Assembly (NCBI GenBank): GCA_024397995.1
Contig: CP073746.1
Coordinates: forward strand, 186,001-250,000
Source: a bacterium SCSIO 12827
Lineage (GTDB): Bacteria > Pseudomonadota > Alphaproteobacteria > Rhodospirillales > Casp-alpha2
Reading direction: 5' to 3'
Length of the DNA: 64,000 nt
The notes under the pieces were generated by a model that was not told where the DNA came from, ran no database searches, and was given only the letters and a program-made list of their open reading frames with translations. Of the stretch, positions 7,494-16,747 are shown piece by piece (the stretch's first letter is position 1; the number at the start of each line of letters is the position of its first letter). The position numbers and the translations under genes were made by a program.

Positions 7494-8924
7494 CTAGTCC
7501 CCCTGTCCCTGTGTCTTCGCCTTGCGCAGCAGGTCGCGGGCCGCGCGTACGGCGGCGGCGGGCGTGATGCCGGCGGCGCGGGTCGGGCCGATGTCCTCGT
7601 CGATGCCGGCGTCGGGCGTCTTCGACATCAGGCGCAGGATGTAGAACACGCCGGCCCCGAACACGGCGAAATAGACGACGATGAAGGCAACCAGCGACGC
7701 CCCCACCGCCGCCGCACCGATGGGTGAAACGGATTCTGTCGTGCGCAGCAGGCCGTAGACGGTCCAGGGCTGGCGGCCGACCTCGGTGGTGATCCATCCG
7801 GCGACGACGGCAACGAAGCCCGATGGCGCCATGGCCACGGCGCACCATTGCAGCAGACGCGCGCCGTACAACCGGCCGCGCAGGCGCATCAGCCCGCTCC
7901 ACAACCCGATGGCGGCCATCGCCATGCCGATGGCGACCATGATCCGGAAACTCCAGAAAATGATTGCGGCGGGCGGGCGGTCCTCTTTGGGCCAGTCCTT
8001 CAGGCCCTTGATCTCGCCGTCCCAATCGTGGGTCAGGATCAAAGAGCCGAGTTTCGGAATCTCGACCGCGAAGCGCGTTTCCTCGGCATCGTCGTCGGGC
8101 AGACCGAACAGGATCAGGGGGGCGCCCCGGCGGGTTTCGTAATGGCCTTCCATGGCGGCGATCTTGGCCGGCTGATGTTCCAGGGTGTTGAGGCCGTGGA
8201 AGTCGCCCGCGACGACCTGCAGGGGGGCGACGATCAGGGCCATCCACATGGCCATGGAGAACATGATCCTGGCCCCCCGGTCTTGGGCGTTGCGCAGCAG
8301 ATGCCAGGCGCCGACGCCGCCGACCACGAAGGCCGTGGTCAGATAGGCGGCCAATACCATGTGGACCAGGCGGTAAGGGAAGGACGGGTTGAACACCACC
8401 GCCCACCAGTCGGCGGGAATGAACTGGCCGACGTCGTTGATCGCGTATCCCTGGGGCGTCTGCATCCAGGAGTTCACGGACAGAATCCAGAATGCGGAAA
8501 ACAGGGTGCCGACGGCGACCATCAGGGTTGCGAAGAAATGCAACCGGCGGCCCACCCGTTCCATGCCGAACAGCATGACGCCGAGGAACCCGGCTTCAAG
8601 AAAGAACGCCGACATCACCTCGTAGCCCATCAGGGGGCCCAGAACCGGGCCGGTCTTATCGGAAAATACGCTCCAGTTGGTGCCGAACTGGTAGCTCATG
8701 ACGATGCCCGACACGACGCCCATGCCGAAGGTTACGGCAAAGATCACCTTCCAGTACTTGAAGACCTTGAGGTAGCTGTCGTCGCGGGTCCACAGCCACA
8801 GTCCCTCCAGCACGGCGAGGAAACTGGCCAGCCCGATGGAGAAGGCAGGAAAGACGATATGCGCGGAGACGGTAAAGGCGAACTGAATGCGGGCGAGGAT
8901 CAGAGGGTCGGTAAGATCTGGCAT
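7494..8924 (-). CDS. cioA: Cytochrome bd-type ubiquinol oxidase subunit I (CioA/CydA)
   Basis: Haem-bearing subunit I, 476 residues, oxidising ubiquinol and reducing oxygen to water in the inner membrane. His22 (in F-T-V-S-A-H-I-V-F-P) and the His in F-P-Y-R-L-V-H-M-V near residue 185 match the b595 and other haem-ligand positions. The block G-R-Q-P-W-T-V-Y-G-L-L is present. The periplasmic Q-loop appears short, as in cyanide-insensitive oxidases, rather than carrying the E. coli CydA insertion. I prefer the ATG at 8924 (AGGA about 7 bases upstream) over one at 8996. Two unknown paralogues precede it by 34 bases on the same strand. Confidence 0.94.
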   Translation of the reverse strand: MPDLTDPLILARIQFAFTVSAHIVFPAFSIGLASFLAVLEGLWLWTRDDSYLKVFKYWKVIFAVTFGMGVVSGIVMSYQFGTNWSVFSDKTGPVLGPLMGYEVMSAFFLEAGFLGVMLFGMERVGRRLHFFATLMVAVGTLFSAFWILSVNSWMQTPQGYAINDVGQFIPADWWAVVFNPSFPYRLVHMVLAAYLTTAFVVGGVGAWHLLRNAQDRGARIMFSMAMWMALIVAPLQVVAGDFHGLNTLEHQPAKIAAMEGHYETRRGAPLILFGLPDDDAEETRFAVEIPKLGSLILTHDWDGEIKGLKDWPKEDRPPAAIIFWSFRIMVAIGMAMAAIGLWSGLMRLRGRLYGARLLQWCAVAMAPSGFVAVVAGWITTEVGRQPWTVYGLLRTTESVSPIGAAAVGASLVAFIVVYFAVFGAGVFYILRLMSKTPDAGIDEDIGPTRAAGITPAAAVRAARDLLRKAKTQGQGD

Positions 8925-8958
8925 ACCCGCATCCTTTCGTCGTTGCGCTGTCCGCCTT

Positions 8959-10026
8959 CTATTCCAGCGCCGCCAGCATGGGCGCCGAATCCTCAATCGT
9001 TTGGATGCGGTCCATGCCCTGCTTCATTTCCGTCATGATGAAATCGGCGCGTCGGCCGGGGCCGCCGACCTCCATGTTCGGGAACAGGTTGGACCAGGCA
9101 TCCATCTTTACCGACAACGCGCAAAGCACCCCGCCGATGGTGGTGTGATAGCCGCGGATCACGGCTTCGACCCGGCGGAAGCGCTCGGCCGAAATGTTGT
9201 CCCACATGTGCTTGGTGCCGCGGTCGAAGTTTTCGAACCGGCCGGTGATGGCGGCCATCAGTTCGTTGATGGTGGTCGTCATCATGTCCATGGTCTGCAT
9301 CAGCGACGGGTTGTTCTTCATGGCGAAGTTTTCCCGCAGCAGGTCCATGGTATCGAGGAATTCGGTAAGCGTCGGCTCGATATCGTCCAGAATCTGCTTG
9401 TAGTAGCTGAGCGACATGAAGATGTCGGCATAGTCCTCGAGGAATTTGGGCAGGTCTTCGATCTTGATGTTCAGTTTCTGCGCCATCAACCGCAGCTTCT
9501 CGAGCGCCTTTTTCTTGTCCGGCGAACGGAACAGCTTGACCACGTCCTGGAAACTTTTCACGTCGAGATCATCCCCGCCGTAGATCTGTGAGATCAGGGG
9601 GCCCGTGAATTCACGCATGTATTCATTCAATTCGGCCGTCTTGCTTTCAGACAGCTTGAGGTATTCGACATTGTTGACCTCAATGCCCAGGTCGCGGAGC
9701 GAGATGCGCAGTGAATAGACGTCGTAGCTGGGCAGGTCGCCCAACTTCTTCATCAGGATCATGTCCGGATTGCGAAAGCCGTCGGCCCAGCCGAATTCCG
9801 CCGGCAGGCCGTCGATATCGACCTGGCCCGAGCCGGTGTCCTTGTCCGAGAAAATTTCCACCATGCTTTCGAAGCGCGCGTTCTTGATCAGCCTGGCGCG
9901 GCGCAGGGGGGCCGTCTTGATCGGCATCATGATCAAGGGAAGAGTATGCAGCGAATCCCGGTCTTCGTCGTCGATGTCCTGCTCGAGATTGAGATCACCG
10001 AAGGTAAAATTTTTATCCTGGCTCAA
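8959..10026 (-). CDS. Protein of unknown family, paralogue 2 (upstream of cioA)
   Basis: A 355-residue soluble protein, not recognised. It has no signal peptide and no membrane segment, and is rich in charged residues and Met. Stretches shared with the adjacent paralogue are R-A-R-L-I-K-N-A-R (about 43-51), G-S-G-Q, L-P-S-Y-D-V-Y-S-L-R (about 98-107), P-K-F-L-E-D-Y, S-L-S-Y, I-N-E-L-M-A-A-I-x-G-R-F-E-x-F-D-R, Y-H-T-T-I-G-G-x-L-C-A-L-x-V-K-M and F-I-M-x-E-M-K-Q-G. The C-terminal half looks helical. It lies 21 bases after paralogue 1 and 34 bases before cioA, so the three are probably co-transcribed. The function cannot be inferred beyond this context. Confidence 0.8.
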   Translation of the reverse strand: MSQDKNFTFGDLNLEQDIDDEDRDSLHTLPLIMMPIKTAPLRRARLIKNARFESMVEIFSDKDTGSGQVDIDGLPAEFGWADGFRNPDMILMKKLGDLPSYDVYSLRISLRDLGIEVNNVEYLKLSESKTAELNEYMREFTGPLISQIYGGDDLDVKSFQDVVKLFRSPDKKKALEKLRLMAQKLNIKIEDLPKFLEDYADIFMSLSYYKQILDDIEPTLTEFLDTMDLLRENFAMKNNPSLMQTMDMMTTTINELMAAITGRFENFDRGTKHMWDNISAERFRRVEAVIRGYHTTIGGVLCALSVKMDAWSNLFPNMEVGGPGRRADFIMTEMKQGMDRIQTIEDSAPMLAALE

Positions 10027-10047
10027 TGCCTGATCCTCACCAGTCGT

Positions 10048-11145
10048 CTACTTGGCCCATTCGACGGTTTCGATCTTGGGTGCGTTCGCTTGAATTTCGC
10101 GCACCTTCTCGATCCCCTGCTTCATTTCGGACATGATGAATTCGCCGCGTTTGATGGGCCCGCCCACGGCCGGTGACGGGAAGCGCACGGCGAAGGCGTT
10201 CATCTTCACCGTCAGCGCACAAAGGCAGCCGCCGATCGTGGTGTGGTATTCCTCGACGAACTTCTTGACCGTCTTGAAGCGGTCGGCGGTCAAATCGTCC
10301 CACATGCCGTTGGTATACCGGTCGAACGTTTCGAAACGGCCCGAGATCGCGGCCATCAATTCGTTAATCGCACCTTCGATCTGGTCGCAGGTGTTCATCA
10401 TGTTGACGTTGGTCTTAAGCTGGAAGTTGTCACGGATTTCGTCCATGGAGTTCATGAACTCGTCGATGATCGGCTCCAGCGCATCCAGGCACTGGCGGAA
10501 ATAAGACAGCGACAGGAACACGTCGCCGTAGTCCTCCAGAAACTTGGGCACGTCACGTACCTTGATGCGCAGCTTCTGCGCCATCTGGTCCAGCTTCTTG
10601 CGCACCATTTCCACGTCCGGGCTTTCGAACAGTTTGACCATGTCGTCGAAGGTCTGAATGTTCAGATCGTCCTTGCCGTAGATTTCCTGGATCAGCGGTC
10701 GCGTGAATTGGGTCATGTAGGACGTCAGTTCGGTGACCTTGCTGTCCGACAGCTTCAAATCCTCGATCGCGTTGACTTCGATCCCTTCCTGACGGAAAAG
10801 CATGCGCAGCGAATACACGTCGTAGCTGGGCAAGGGGGCGAGCTTGCGCAGCATCACCAGATCCGGGTGGCGCTTGCGGCCCTTGCCGGACCAGCCGTAA
10901 TCCTTGGCCAGTTCCTCAACATCCATCTGGCCGGAACCGATACCCTGCCCCTGGAACAGTTCGACCACGCTGTTGAGGCGCGCGTTCTTGATCAACCGCG
11001 CGCGGTGCAAGGAAGGGGTCTGAAACGGCAGGATGGACAACGGCAGGATGTGTAGCGCGTCACGGTCCTCGTCACGCTGCACCGAGGGAACGCCCGTCGG
11101 TTCGGCGGGATCGGGAACGTCTTGATCTTTCGCTGCGTTGGTCAT
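10048..11145 (-). CDS. Protein of unknown family, paralogue 1 (first gene of the cioAB cluster)
   Basis: A 365-residue soluble protein, clearly homologous over its full length to the next gene. The conserved core begins after a variable acidic and Pro-rich N-terminus of about 25 residues (D-R-D-A-L-H-I-L-P-L). It has the same signature stretches (R-A-R-L-I-K-N-A-R, L-P-S-Y-D-V-Y-S-L-R, P-K-F-L-E-D-Y-G-D-V-F, Y-H-T-T-I-G-G-C-L-C-A-L), with two extra residues before the conserved P-D. I do not recognise the family. The only upstream gene is divergent truA, and an 18-base palindrome sits in the 140-base gap, so this is the probable first gene of a six-gene unit. Confidence 0.82.
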   Translation of the reverse strand: MTNAAKDQDVPDPAEPTGVPSVQRDEDRDALHILPLSILPFQTPSLHRARLIKNARLNSVVELFQGQGIGSGQMDVEELAKDYGWSGKGRKRHPDLVMLRKLAPLPSYDVYSLRMLFRQEGIEVNAIEDLKLSDSKVTELTSYMTQFTRPLIQEIYGKDDLNIQTFDDMVKLFESPDVEMVRKKLDQMAQKLRIKVRDVPKFLEDYGDVFLSLSYFRQCLDALEPIIDEFMNSMDEIRDNFQLKTNVNMMNTCDQIEGAINELMAAISGRFETFDRYTNGMWDDLTADRFKTVKKFVEEYHTTIGGCLCALTVKMNAFAVRFPSPAVGGPIKRGEFIMSEMKQGIEKVREIQANAPKIETVEWAK

Positions 11146-11193
11146 GGATGCCTGCCCAGGTTTGGCCGGTCGGCCTTTGACTTCTATTGTCCG

Positions 11194-11211
11194 TTAAAAT
11201 ACCTATTTTAA
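11194..11211. promoter_or_regulatory. 18-base palindrome, candidate operator
   Basis: TTAAAATA-CC-TATTTTAA has perfect 8-base arms. It lies 49 bases upstream of paralogue 1 and 75 bases upstream of truA, in an AT-rich divergent intergenic gap. On the minus strand a TTGTTT box (11216-11211) overlaps its edge. This suggests a transcription factor site controlling the cluster. The regulator is unknown. Confidence 0.45.
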
Positions 11212-11285
11212 ACAACTTTTATAGCATCATTTAATCCGGTGGAGCCAATAGCCCCTTGCCGGTTCGGCAAGGCAGGGTAGAGATC

Positions 11286-12023
11286 ATGGCGCGGTATCGA
11301 CTAAAACTTGAGTACGATGGGCGCGGTTTCGTCGGCTGGCAACGCCAGGACAACGGCCTGGGCGTGCAGGAAGCCGTGGAGGACGCCGTTCATGCCTTCA
11401 CCGGCGAACGGGCCCAGGTATTCGCCGCCGGGCGCACGGACGCGGGCGTCCACGCCCTGGGGCAAATCGCCCATGTCGATCTGCAAAAGGACTGGCCCGC
11501 CGATACGGTGCGCAACGCGCTGAACTTCCATCTCAAAGCCCATGCGGTCAGCATCCTCACGGCCGAGGCCGTGGATGAGGACTTCCACGCCCGATTTTCC
11601 GCCGTTTCCCGAAGCTATCTCTATCGCGTGCTCAATCGCCGCTCGCCACCGGCCCTGGATCAGGGGATGGTGTGGTGGGTGCCGGTGCCGCTGGATGTCG
11701 ACGCCATGGCGACGGCCGCCCGGGTTCTGATCGGCCACCACGATTTCACCAGCTTTCGCGCCACCCATTGCCAGGCCAATTCACCGGTGAAGACACTGGA
11801 CGTTCTCGACGTTACCCGGGCGGGCGAGGAAATCCACTTTCGCGCCCATGCCCGCTCGTTCCTGCATCATCAGGTGCGCAACATGGTCGGCAGCCTGAAA
11901 TGGGTCGGCGAGGGACGGTGGACCGCCCGTGACATCAAGGCCGCCCTGGATGCCCGCGACCGCGCCGCCGGTGGGCCTACGGCCCCGCCGGACGGCCTTT
12001 ATCTGACCGACGTGGGATACTGA
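11286..12023 (+). CDS. truA: tRNA pseudouridine(38-40) synthase
   Basis: Converts uridines 38-40 of the tRNA anticodon stem-loop into pseudouridine. The 245-residue product has the catalytic motif [10 protein letters not shown] with Asp52 as nucleophile, the start [16 protein letters not shown], a later S-R-S-Y-L-Y-R stretch, and the C-terminal [13 protein letters not shown]. The frame is open to 11256, but the ATG at 11286 begins the conserved N-terminus directly. It is divergent from the unknown paralogues and convergent, through a small gene, with dapE. Confidence 0.96.
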   Translation: MARYRLKLEYDGRGFVGWQRQDNGLGVQEAVEDAVHAFTGERAQVFAAGRTDAGVHALGQIAHVDLQKDWPADTVRNALNFHLKAHAVSILTAEAVDEDFHARFSAVSRSYLYRVLNRRSPPALDQGMVWWVPVPLDVDAMATAARVLIGHHDFTSFRATHCQANSPVKTLDVLDVTRAGEEIHFRAHARSFLHHQVRNMVGSLKWVGEGRWTARDIKAALDARDRAAGGPTAPPDGLYLTDVGY

Positions 12024-12086
12024 CGGCCGGCCGGGAAAATCGCCCCGGCCATGGTGCGGGGCGGCCAATCGGCGTATATTCAAGAA

Positions 12087-12416
12087 ATGGACAAGCAAAT
12101 TCCCCTGTCCCTGAAGGCGTCTGAAGACGATGCCGAGGGTGCGCAATCCGCCGATCTGGCGACCCAGGACCCTGCGCTGAAGGATCAGCCGGTGATCGGC
12201 TATCTCGCGGTGATCTGCGGGGTGTTCGCCATTTTCGCCTGGGGCATCGTATTCGTGCCCATGGGCTTGGCCTTTTCCGTGGCGGCCCTGATCGCCGGGC
12301 AGGGGGCCTGGGGCTTCGCCGGGCTGGTGCTGTCGGTGATCGGGCTGATGACCTCGCCGACCCTGCTGGCCCTGTTGGGCATGGGGGCGGTCGCCGCGTT
12401 CTTTGGGATCGGCTGA
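12087..12416 (+). CDS. Small membrane protein of unknown function
   Basis: A 109-residue product with a polar, acidic first third (to about residue 33) and then nearly continuous hydrophobic sequence that can form two or three membrane helices (about 37-58, 63-80, 86-107). I prefer the ATG at 12087 over one at 12051. The ribosome-binding site is weak in both cases. It follows truA by 63 bases on the same strand and ends 10 bases from the stop of convergent dapE. No family recognised. Confidence 0.6.
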   Translation: MDKQIPLSLKASEDDAEGAQSADLATQDPALKDQPVIGYLAVICGVFAIFAWGIVFVPMGLAFSVAALIAGQGAWGFAGLVLSVIGLMTSPTLLALLGMGAVAAFFGIG

Positions 12417-12426
12417 CGCCGCCGCC

Positions 12427-13599
12427 CTATTGGGCGAAATACCGCTTCAGAACCTCTTCATAGATGCGTGCCAGATCGCGGATTTCCGTGACCAGGGCGT
12501 TTTCGTTCATCTTATGCGCCGTTTCGTTGGTCAGGCCGAATTCGACGACCGGGCAATGGTCCTTGATGAACCGCGCGTCCGACGTGCCGCCGGTGGTGCT
12601 CAGCTCCGGATCCAGACCGGTGCCGGCCTTCACGGCCCCCGCGACCACGTCGCTCAACAATCCCGGCGGGGTCAGGAACGATTCCCCGGACACGGAAATG
12701 TCCAGCTCGTAAGACCCTTGCGTTTCGCCCGCCATGACGGCGGCGCAGCGCTCCTCGATCAGCTTGCTCAGGCTGGCACCCGAATGCATGTCGTTGAAGC
12801 GGATGTTGATGCGGGCGGTCGCCTCGGCCGGGATCAGGTTGGTCGTCGTGTTGTCCACGTCGACGGTCGTGATCTCCAGATTGGTCGCCGGAAAATGCTC
12901 GTTGCCGTGATCCAGGGGATCGTCGTTCAGCGCCGACAGCATCTTCAACAGCTTGGGCACCGGATTGTCGGCGAGATGCGGATAGGCGACATGCCCTTGC
13001 GTTCCGGTCACGGTGATCGTGCAGTTGAGCGATCCGCGCCGGCCGATCTTCACCATGTCGCCCAGGGTGGTCACGTTGGTCGGCTCGCCGACCAGGCAGG
13101 CGTCGATCTTTTCGCCCTGGTCCGTCAGCCAGCCCAGCATCTTTGGCGTGCCGTTGATCGCGGGGCCTTCCTCGTCGCCGGTAATCAGGAAACTGATGGA
13201 GCCTTTCGGGTATCCGTTCGATTTCAGAAACGCGTCCGTGCCCGCGACCATGGCGGCGATCGCGCACTTCATGTCCGCCGCCCCCCGGCCGTACAGCCGC
13301 CCGTCGCGGATTTCCGGCTGGAACGGGTCCGACGCCCAGCCCGCCGCATCGCCCGGCGGGACAACGTCCGTATGGCCCGCGAAACAGAAATTGGGGCCAT
13401 CGGTGCCGAGCCGCGCATACAGATTGTCCACGTCCGGCGTGCCGTCCTGGGTGAAGGGCAGGCGATGGCAGGTGAAGCCCAGGGCTTCCAGCCGCGCCTG
13501 CAACAGGTCGAGCGCCCCGCCCTCCGTCGGCGTGACGGAGGGGCAGCGGATCAGGGCTTCGGACAATTCGATAACGTCGGTCATGGCGGGGGTGGTCAT
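12427..13599 (-). CDS. dapE: Succinyl-diaminopimelate desuccinylase
   Basis: Dinuclear zinc M20-family hydrolase releasing LL-diaminopimelate from its N-succinyl form in lysine and peptidoglycan biosynthesis. It has 390 residues. The zinc and catalytic motifs are [12 protein letters not shown] (about 72-83), G-R-G-A-A-D-M-K (about 104-111), T-G-D-E-E-G-P-A (about 138-145), and a late T-x-G-G-T-S-D-A-R-F near residue 340. Starts at 13599 or at the internal ATG 13584 (M-T-D-V-I-E) are both possible. It is 7 bases downstream of dapD, whose product makes its succinylated precursor. Confidence 0.96.
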   Translation of the reverse strand: MTTPAMTDVIELSEALIRCPSVTPTEGGALDLLQARLEALGFTCHRLPFTQDGTPDVDNLYARLGTDGPNFCFAGHTDVVPPGDAAGWASDPFQPEIRDGRLYGRGAADMKCAIAAMVAGTDAFLKSNGYPKGSISFLITGDEEGPAINGTPKMLGWLTDQGEKIDACLVGEPTNVTTLGDMVKIGRRGSLNCTITVTGTQGHVAYPHLADNPVPKLLKMLSALNDDPLDHGNEHFPATNLEITTVDVDNTTTNLIPAEATARINIRFNDMHSGASLSKLIEERCAAVMAGETQGSYELDISVSGESFLTPPGLLSDVVAGAVKAGTGLDPELSTTGGTSDARFIKDHCPVVEFGLTNETAHKMNENALVTEIRDLARIYEEVLKRYFAQ

Positions 13600-13606
13600 G
13601 GCGGTC

Positions 13607-14431
13607 TTAGTCGCGCAGCAGCTCGTTGATGGAGGTCTTGGACCGGGTCTTTTCGTCCACGGTCTTGAGGATCACCGCGCAATACAGCGACGGCTGACCT
13701 TCCTTGCCCGGCAGCGAGCCCGGCACCACCACCGAATAGGGCGGCACGCGGCCGTAGTGCACCTTACCCGTTTCCCGTTCGACGATCTTGGTCGACTGGC
13801 CGATGAACACGCCCATGGAAATGACTGAGCCCTCGCCGACGACGACGCCCTCGACCACCTCGGAGCGCGCGCCGACGAAGCAATTATCCTCGATGATCAC
13901 CGGGCCGGCCTGCAGCGGTTCCAGCACGCCGCCGATCCCGGCCCCGCCGGAAATGTGGCAATGCTTGCCGATCTGGGCGCAGGACCCGACCGTGGCCCAG
14001 GTATCGACCATGGTGCCTTCGTCCACATAAGCACCCAGGTTCACGAAGCTGGGCATCAGCACCACGCCCGGCGCGATATAGGCCGAGCGCCGCACGATGC
14101 AGTTCGGCACGGCGCGGAAGCCGGCGGTTTTGAAATCGTCGGCGGACATGCCCTCGAACTTGGACGGCACCTTGTCCCACCAGGTCGACCCGCCCGGGCC
14201 GCCGGAAATCGGCGCCATGTCGTTCAGGCGGAACGACAGCAGCACGGCCTTCTTCAGCCACTGATGCACGACCCAGTCGCCGCCGGTCTTTTCCGCGACG
14301 CGGGCTTGCCCCTTGTCCAGCAGGTCCAGCGTCGCCTCGATGGCGTCGCGGGTTTCTCCCGTGGTCGCGGGCGTGATGGCGTCGCGGCCGTCCCAGGCGG
14401 CGTCGATGGCGGCTTGCAGGTCTGTGGTCAT
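13607..14431 (-). CDS. dapD: Tetrahydrodipicolinate N-succinyltransferase
   Basis: Succinyl-CoA-dependent step of the lysine/diaminopimelate pathway. It is a 274-residue left-handed beta-helix enzyme with an N-terminal helical region and hexapeptide repeats from about residue 105 ([18 protein letters not shown]) to 215, including [20 protein letters not shown]. The length and the ordered repeats match DapD. It directly precedes dapE on the same strand with a 7-base gap, so the two are co-transcribed. Confidence 0.96.
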   Translation of the reverse strand: MTTDLQAAIDAAWDGRDAITPATTGETRDAIEATLDLLDKGQARVAEKTGGDWVVHQWLKKAVLLSFRLNDMAPISGGPGGSTWWDKVPSKFEGMSADDFKTAGFRAVPNCIVRRSAYIAPGVVLMPSFVNLGAYVDEGTMVDTWATVGSCAQIGKHCHISGGAGIGGVLEPLQAGPVIIEDNCFVGARSEVVEGVVVGEGSVISMGVFIGQSTKIVERETGKVHYGRVPPYSVVVPGSLPGKEGQPSLYCAVILKTVDEKTRSKTSINELLRD

Positions 14432-14521
14432 GGCGAAATCCCGGTTTCTTTGGGTGAATTGGTCAAAAATGGCCCCGGAAGATGAAACAGGGCCCGAAAC
14501 AAGTCAAGGCGGGCGGGCCGT

Positions 14522-15250
14522 CTATGCCCCGGCGGCGACGCTTTCCAGCCAGCCGACCAGATCATCCACCACATGATGGATATGGCCGCCGTCGGCGCCG
14601 TCGTTGGCCCAGGTCACGCCCGTGGTGCCTTCCGGGCGGACCCAGACGGTGGTCATGCCCAGGGCGAAGGCGGGGGCCAGGTTGCGGGCCATGTCCTCGA
14701 CCATCACCGCGCGGGTCGGGTCGATGCCGTGGGCTTCCGCCATCTTGACGTAGACATGGGGGGCCGGTTTGGGCTCGTAATCGGAGGCGACGATGTCGAA
14801 CACGGCCTCGAAATGATGGCGCACGCCCAATTTGTCCATGACCCGCTCCGCATGGGGCACGTCGCCGTTGGTGAAGATGATCTTGCGGCCCGGAAGCTTT
14901 TCCAGCGCCGCGTCCAGGCGCGGCGACGGGTCGACCGGATCGAGGTCGATATCGTGCACGGCGTTCATGAAGGCCACGGGATCGACGCCGTGCAGGGTCA
15001 TCAGGCCCCGCATGGTCGTTCCGTGTTCGCGGAAATAGGTTTTCTGCAGGGCCCGCGCCTGTTCCAGCGGCAGATCGAACAGCCCGGCCACATAGCGCGT
15101 GATGTTCCAGTCGACCTGATCGAACAGGCGGCAGGACGCGGGATAGAGCGTGTTGTCCAGGTCGAACACCCAGCAGTCGGCGGTGGCCATGCTGTCGAGG
15201 GGCGGTTTTGACGCCGCCGGCGGGACGGTCGGGGTTTGGTCTTCGGTCAT
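14522..15250 (-). CDS. Pyrimidine 5'-nucleotidase, HAD superfamily (SDT1-like)
   Basis: Predicted to dephosphorylate pyrimidine nucleoside monophosphates. The HAD motif I is W-V-F-D-L-D-N-T-L-Y (about 27-36), with N-T-L replacing the common G-T-L as in the SDT1/PYNP branch. Motif II is I-F-T-N-G-D (about 124-129) and the later K-P and V-E-D-M-A-R-N stretches give motifs III and IV. It has 242 residues. It is upstream of dapD on the same strand (90-base gap), an arrangement I associate with alphaproteobacteria. The nucleotide preference is by family only. Confidence 0.85.
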   Translation of the reverse strand: MTEDQTPTVPPAASKPPLDSMATADCWVFDLDNTLYPASCRLFDQVDWNITRYVAGLFDLPLEQARALQKTYFREHGTTMRGLMTLHGVDPVAFMNAVHDIDLDPVDPSPRLDAALEKLPGRKIIFTNGDVPHAERVMDKLGVRHHFEAVFDIVASDYEPKPAPHVYVKMAEAHGIDPTRAVMVEDMARNLAPAFALGMTTVWVRPEGTTGVTWANDGADGGHIHHVVDDLVGWLESVAAGA

Positions 15251-15392
15251 GGCCCTTTATAGGATATCGGCGGCCCCGTCGCGCAATGGTCTTTTCACGG
15301 ACGGGGTGTGACGCAGGCCGCTTGGCTATCCGCGCCGGTCGGGTAATATTCCCCCGGCCGCGCGAAGCGGGCCCGAGGAGGAGACAGCCTAA

Positions 15393-16688
15393 GTGACCAC
15401 CCAATACGGCAAGGAAGCGGACCTGGCCAAGAACGGCAAGCTGGAAGAGCGCCGGCGCCTGGCCGCCTCCATGACCACCAAGCCGGAAATTCTCTATTAC
15501 ATGGCAAAGGACGGCGACCCGGACGTGCGCAAGGCGCTGGCCGCCAATAGGGCCACGCCCATGCAGGCCGACAGCCTGCTGGCCAAGGACGAGGACGTCG
15601 AAGTCCGTGCCACCCTGGGTCAAAAAATTTCCCAGATGATGCCGGAGCTGACGGACAAGCAGAAGACCAAGGTCCGGCGTTGGGCGACGGATACGCTGGA
15701 GGATATGTCGCGCGACCAGGCGCTCCGCGTGCGCCACCTGCTGGCCGACACGCTGAAGGAAATGACCTCGGCCCCGCCGGCGGTGATCCGCCAGCTGGCC
15801 CGCGACACCGACGCCATGGTCGCCAACCCGGTGATCGAATTCTCGCCCGTGCTGACCGACAAGGATCTGGCGACCATCATCGCCGAGGGCGCCAACACGG
15901 CGCGGCTTAAGGCCGTGGCCCGTCGCCGGGAGGTCTCCGAGGCCGTGTCCGACGCCATTGTCGAGACCGGTGACGTGGAGGCGACGGCGGAACTGCTGAA
16001 AAACCCGGGCGCGCATATTTCCGAAGGTACGATGGGCAAGATCGCCGACCGCGCGGAAGACCATCCTGAACTGCATGAACCCCTGGTCGCCCGGCCGGGC
16101 CTGTCCGACAAGGCGGCCAAGCGCTTGGCCGAATATGTCGCCGACAGCCTGTTGGATACCCTGCTGGCGCGCAAGGACATCTCGCCGGAACTGGCCGAAC
16201 AGGTGCGCGCCGTGGTCATGGCGCGGCTGGCCGCCGGGGACGGGCCGCCGCCGGGCGCGGCGGGAGAGGACGGCGGTGCCGGGGGCGGCGCAAACGGCAA
16301 CGGCGCGCTGGAGCCGGAACCCGACCGCCTGACCCGTGACGAGGCCCTGGAGCTGGCCCGCGACATGAACAAGAAGGGCCAGCTGACCGAAGGCGTGATC
16401 TACGACGCCATCGGGCGCAAGGACCGCAACATGGCCATGGCGGCGCTGGCCGTGCTGTCCGACACCAAAATGGCGGCGGTGGTCAAGGCCTTCGCCACCA
16501 ATTCGGCCAAGGGCATCGTGTCTTTGGTGTGGGAGGCCGGCTGTTCGCCCAAGCTGGCGGTCGATCTGCAACAGGGGCTCGGCAACGTCGCCCCGGTCGA
16601 GATCATCCGCCCGTCGTCAAAGGCCGCCTACGGCCTCAGTGAAGCGGAAATGTCCTGGCAGCTGGAATTCCTGCGCGACATGGCGTGA
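15393..16688 (+). CDS. DUF2336 domain protein
   Basis: A 431-residue, largely helical cytoplasmic protein starting with GTG after a strong GAGGAGGAG ribosome-binding site. The N-terminal half has HEAT-like repeats with D-P-D-V-R-K-A-L-A and D-E-D-V-E-V-R-A-T-L (about 34-75), the pattern typical of DUF2336 proteins, which are frequent in alphaproteobacteria. A low-complexity Gly/Ala/Pro linker falls at about 280-310, followed by a second helical domain. A role in signalling or regulation has been suggested for the family but is not established. It is divergent from the nucleotidase gene. Confidence 0.8.
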   Translation: MTTQYGKEADLAKNGKLEERRRLAASMTTKPEILYYMAKDGDPDVRKALAANRATPMQADSLLAKDEDVEVRATLGQKISQMMPELTDKQKTKVRRWATDTLEDMSRDQALRVRHLLADTLKEMTSAPPAVIRQLARDTDAMVANPVIEFSPVLTDKDLATIIAEGANTARLKAVARRREVSEAVSDAIVETGDVEATAELLKNPGAHISEGTMGKIADRAEDHPELHEPLVARPGLSDKAAKRLAEYVADSLLDTLLARKDISPELAEQVRAVVMARLAAGDGPPPGAAGEDGGAGGGANGNGALEPEPDRLTRDEALELARDMNKKGQLTEGVIYDAIGRKDRNMAMAALAVLSDTKMAAVVKAFATNSAKGIVSLVWEAGCSPKLAVDLQQGLGNVAPVEIIRPSSKAAYGLSEAEMSWQLEFLRDMA

Positions 16689-16747
16689 CGCAACAAAAGA
16701 TTTTTCAGGGGGGCCTGGACAATCACAACAACGATCGGGAGGACCCC

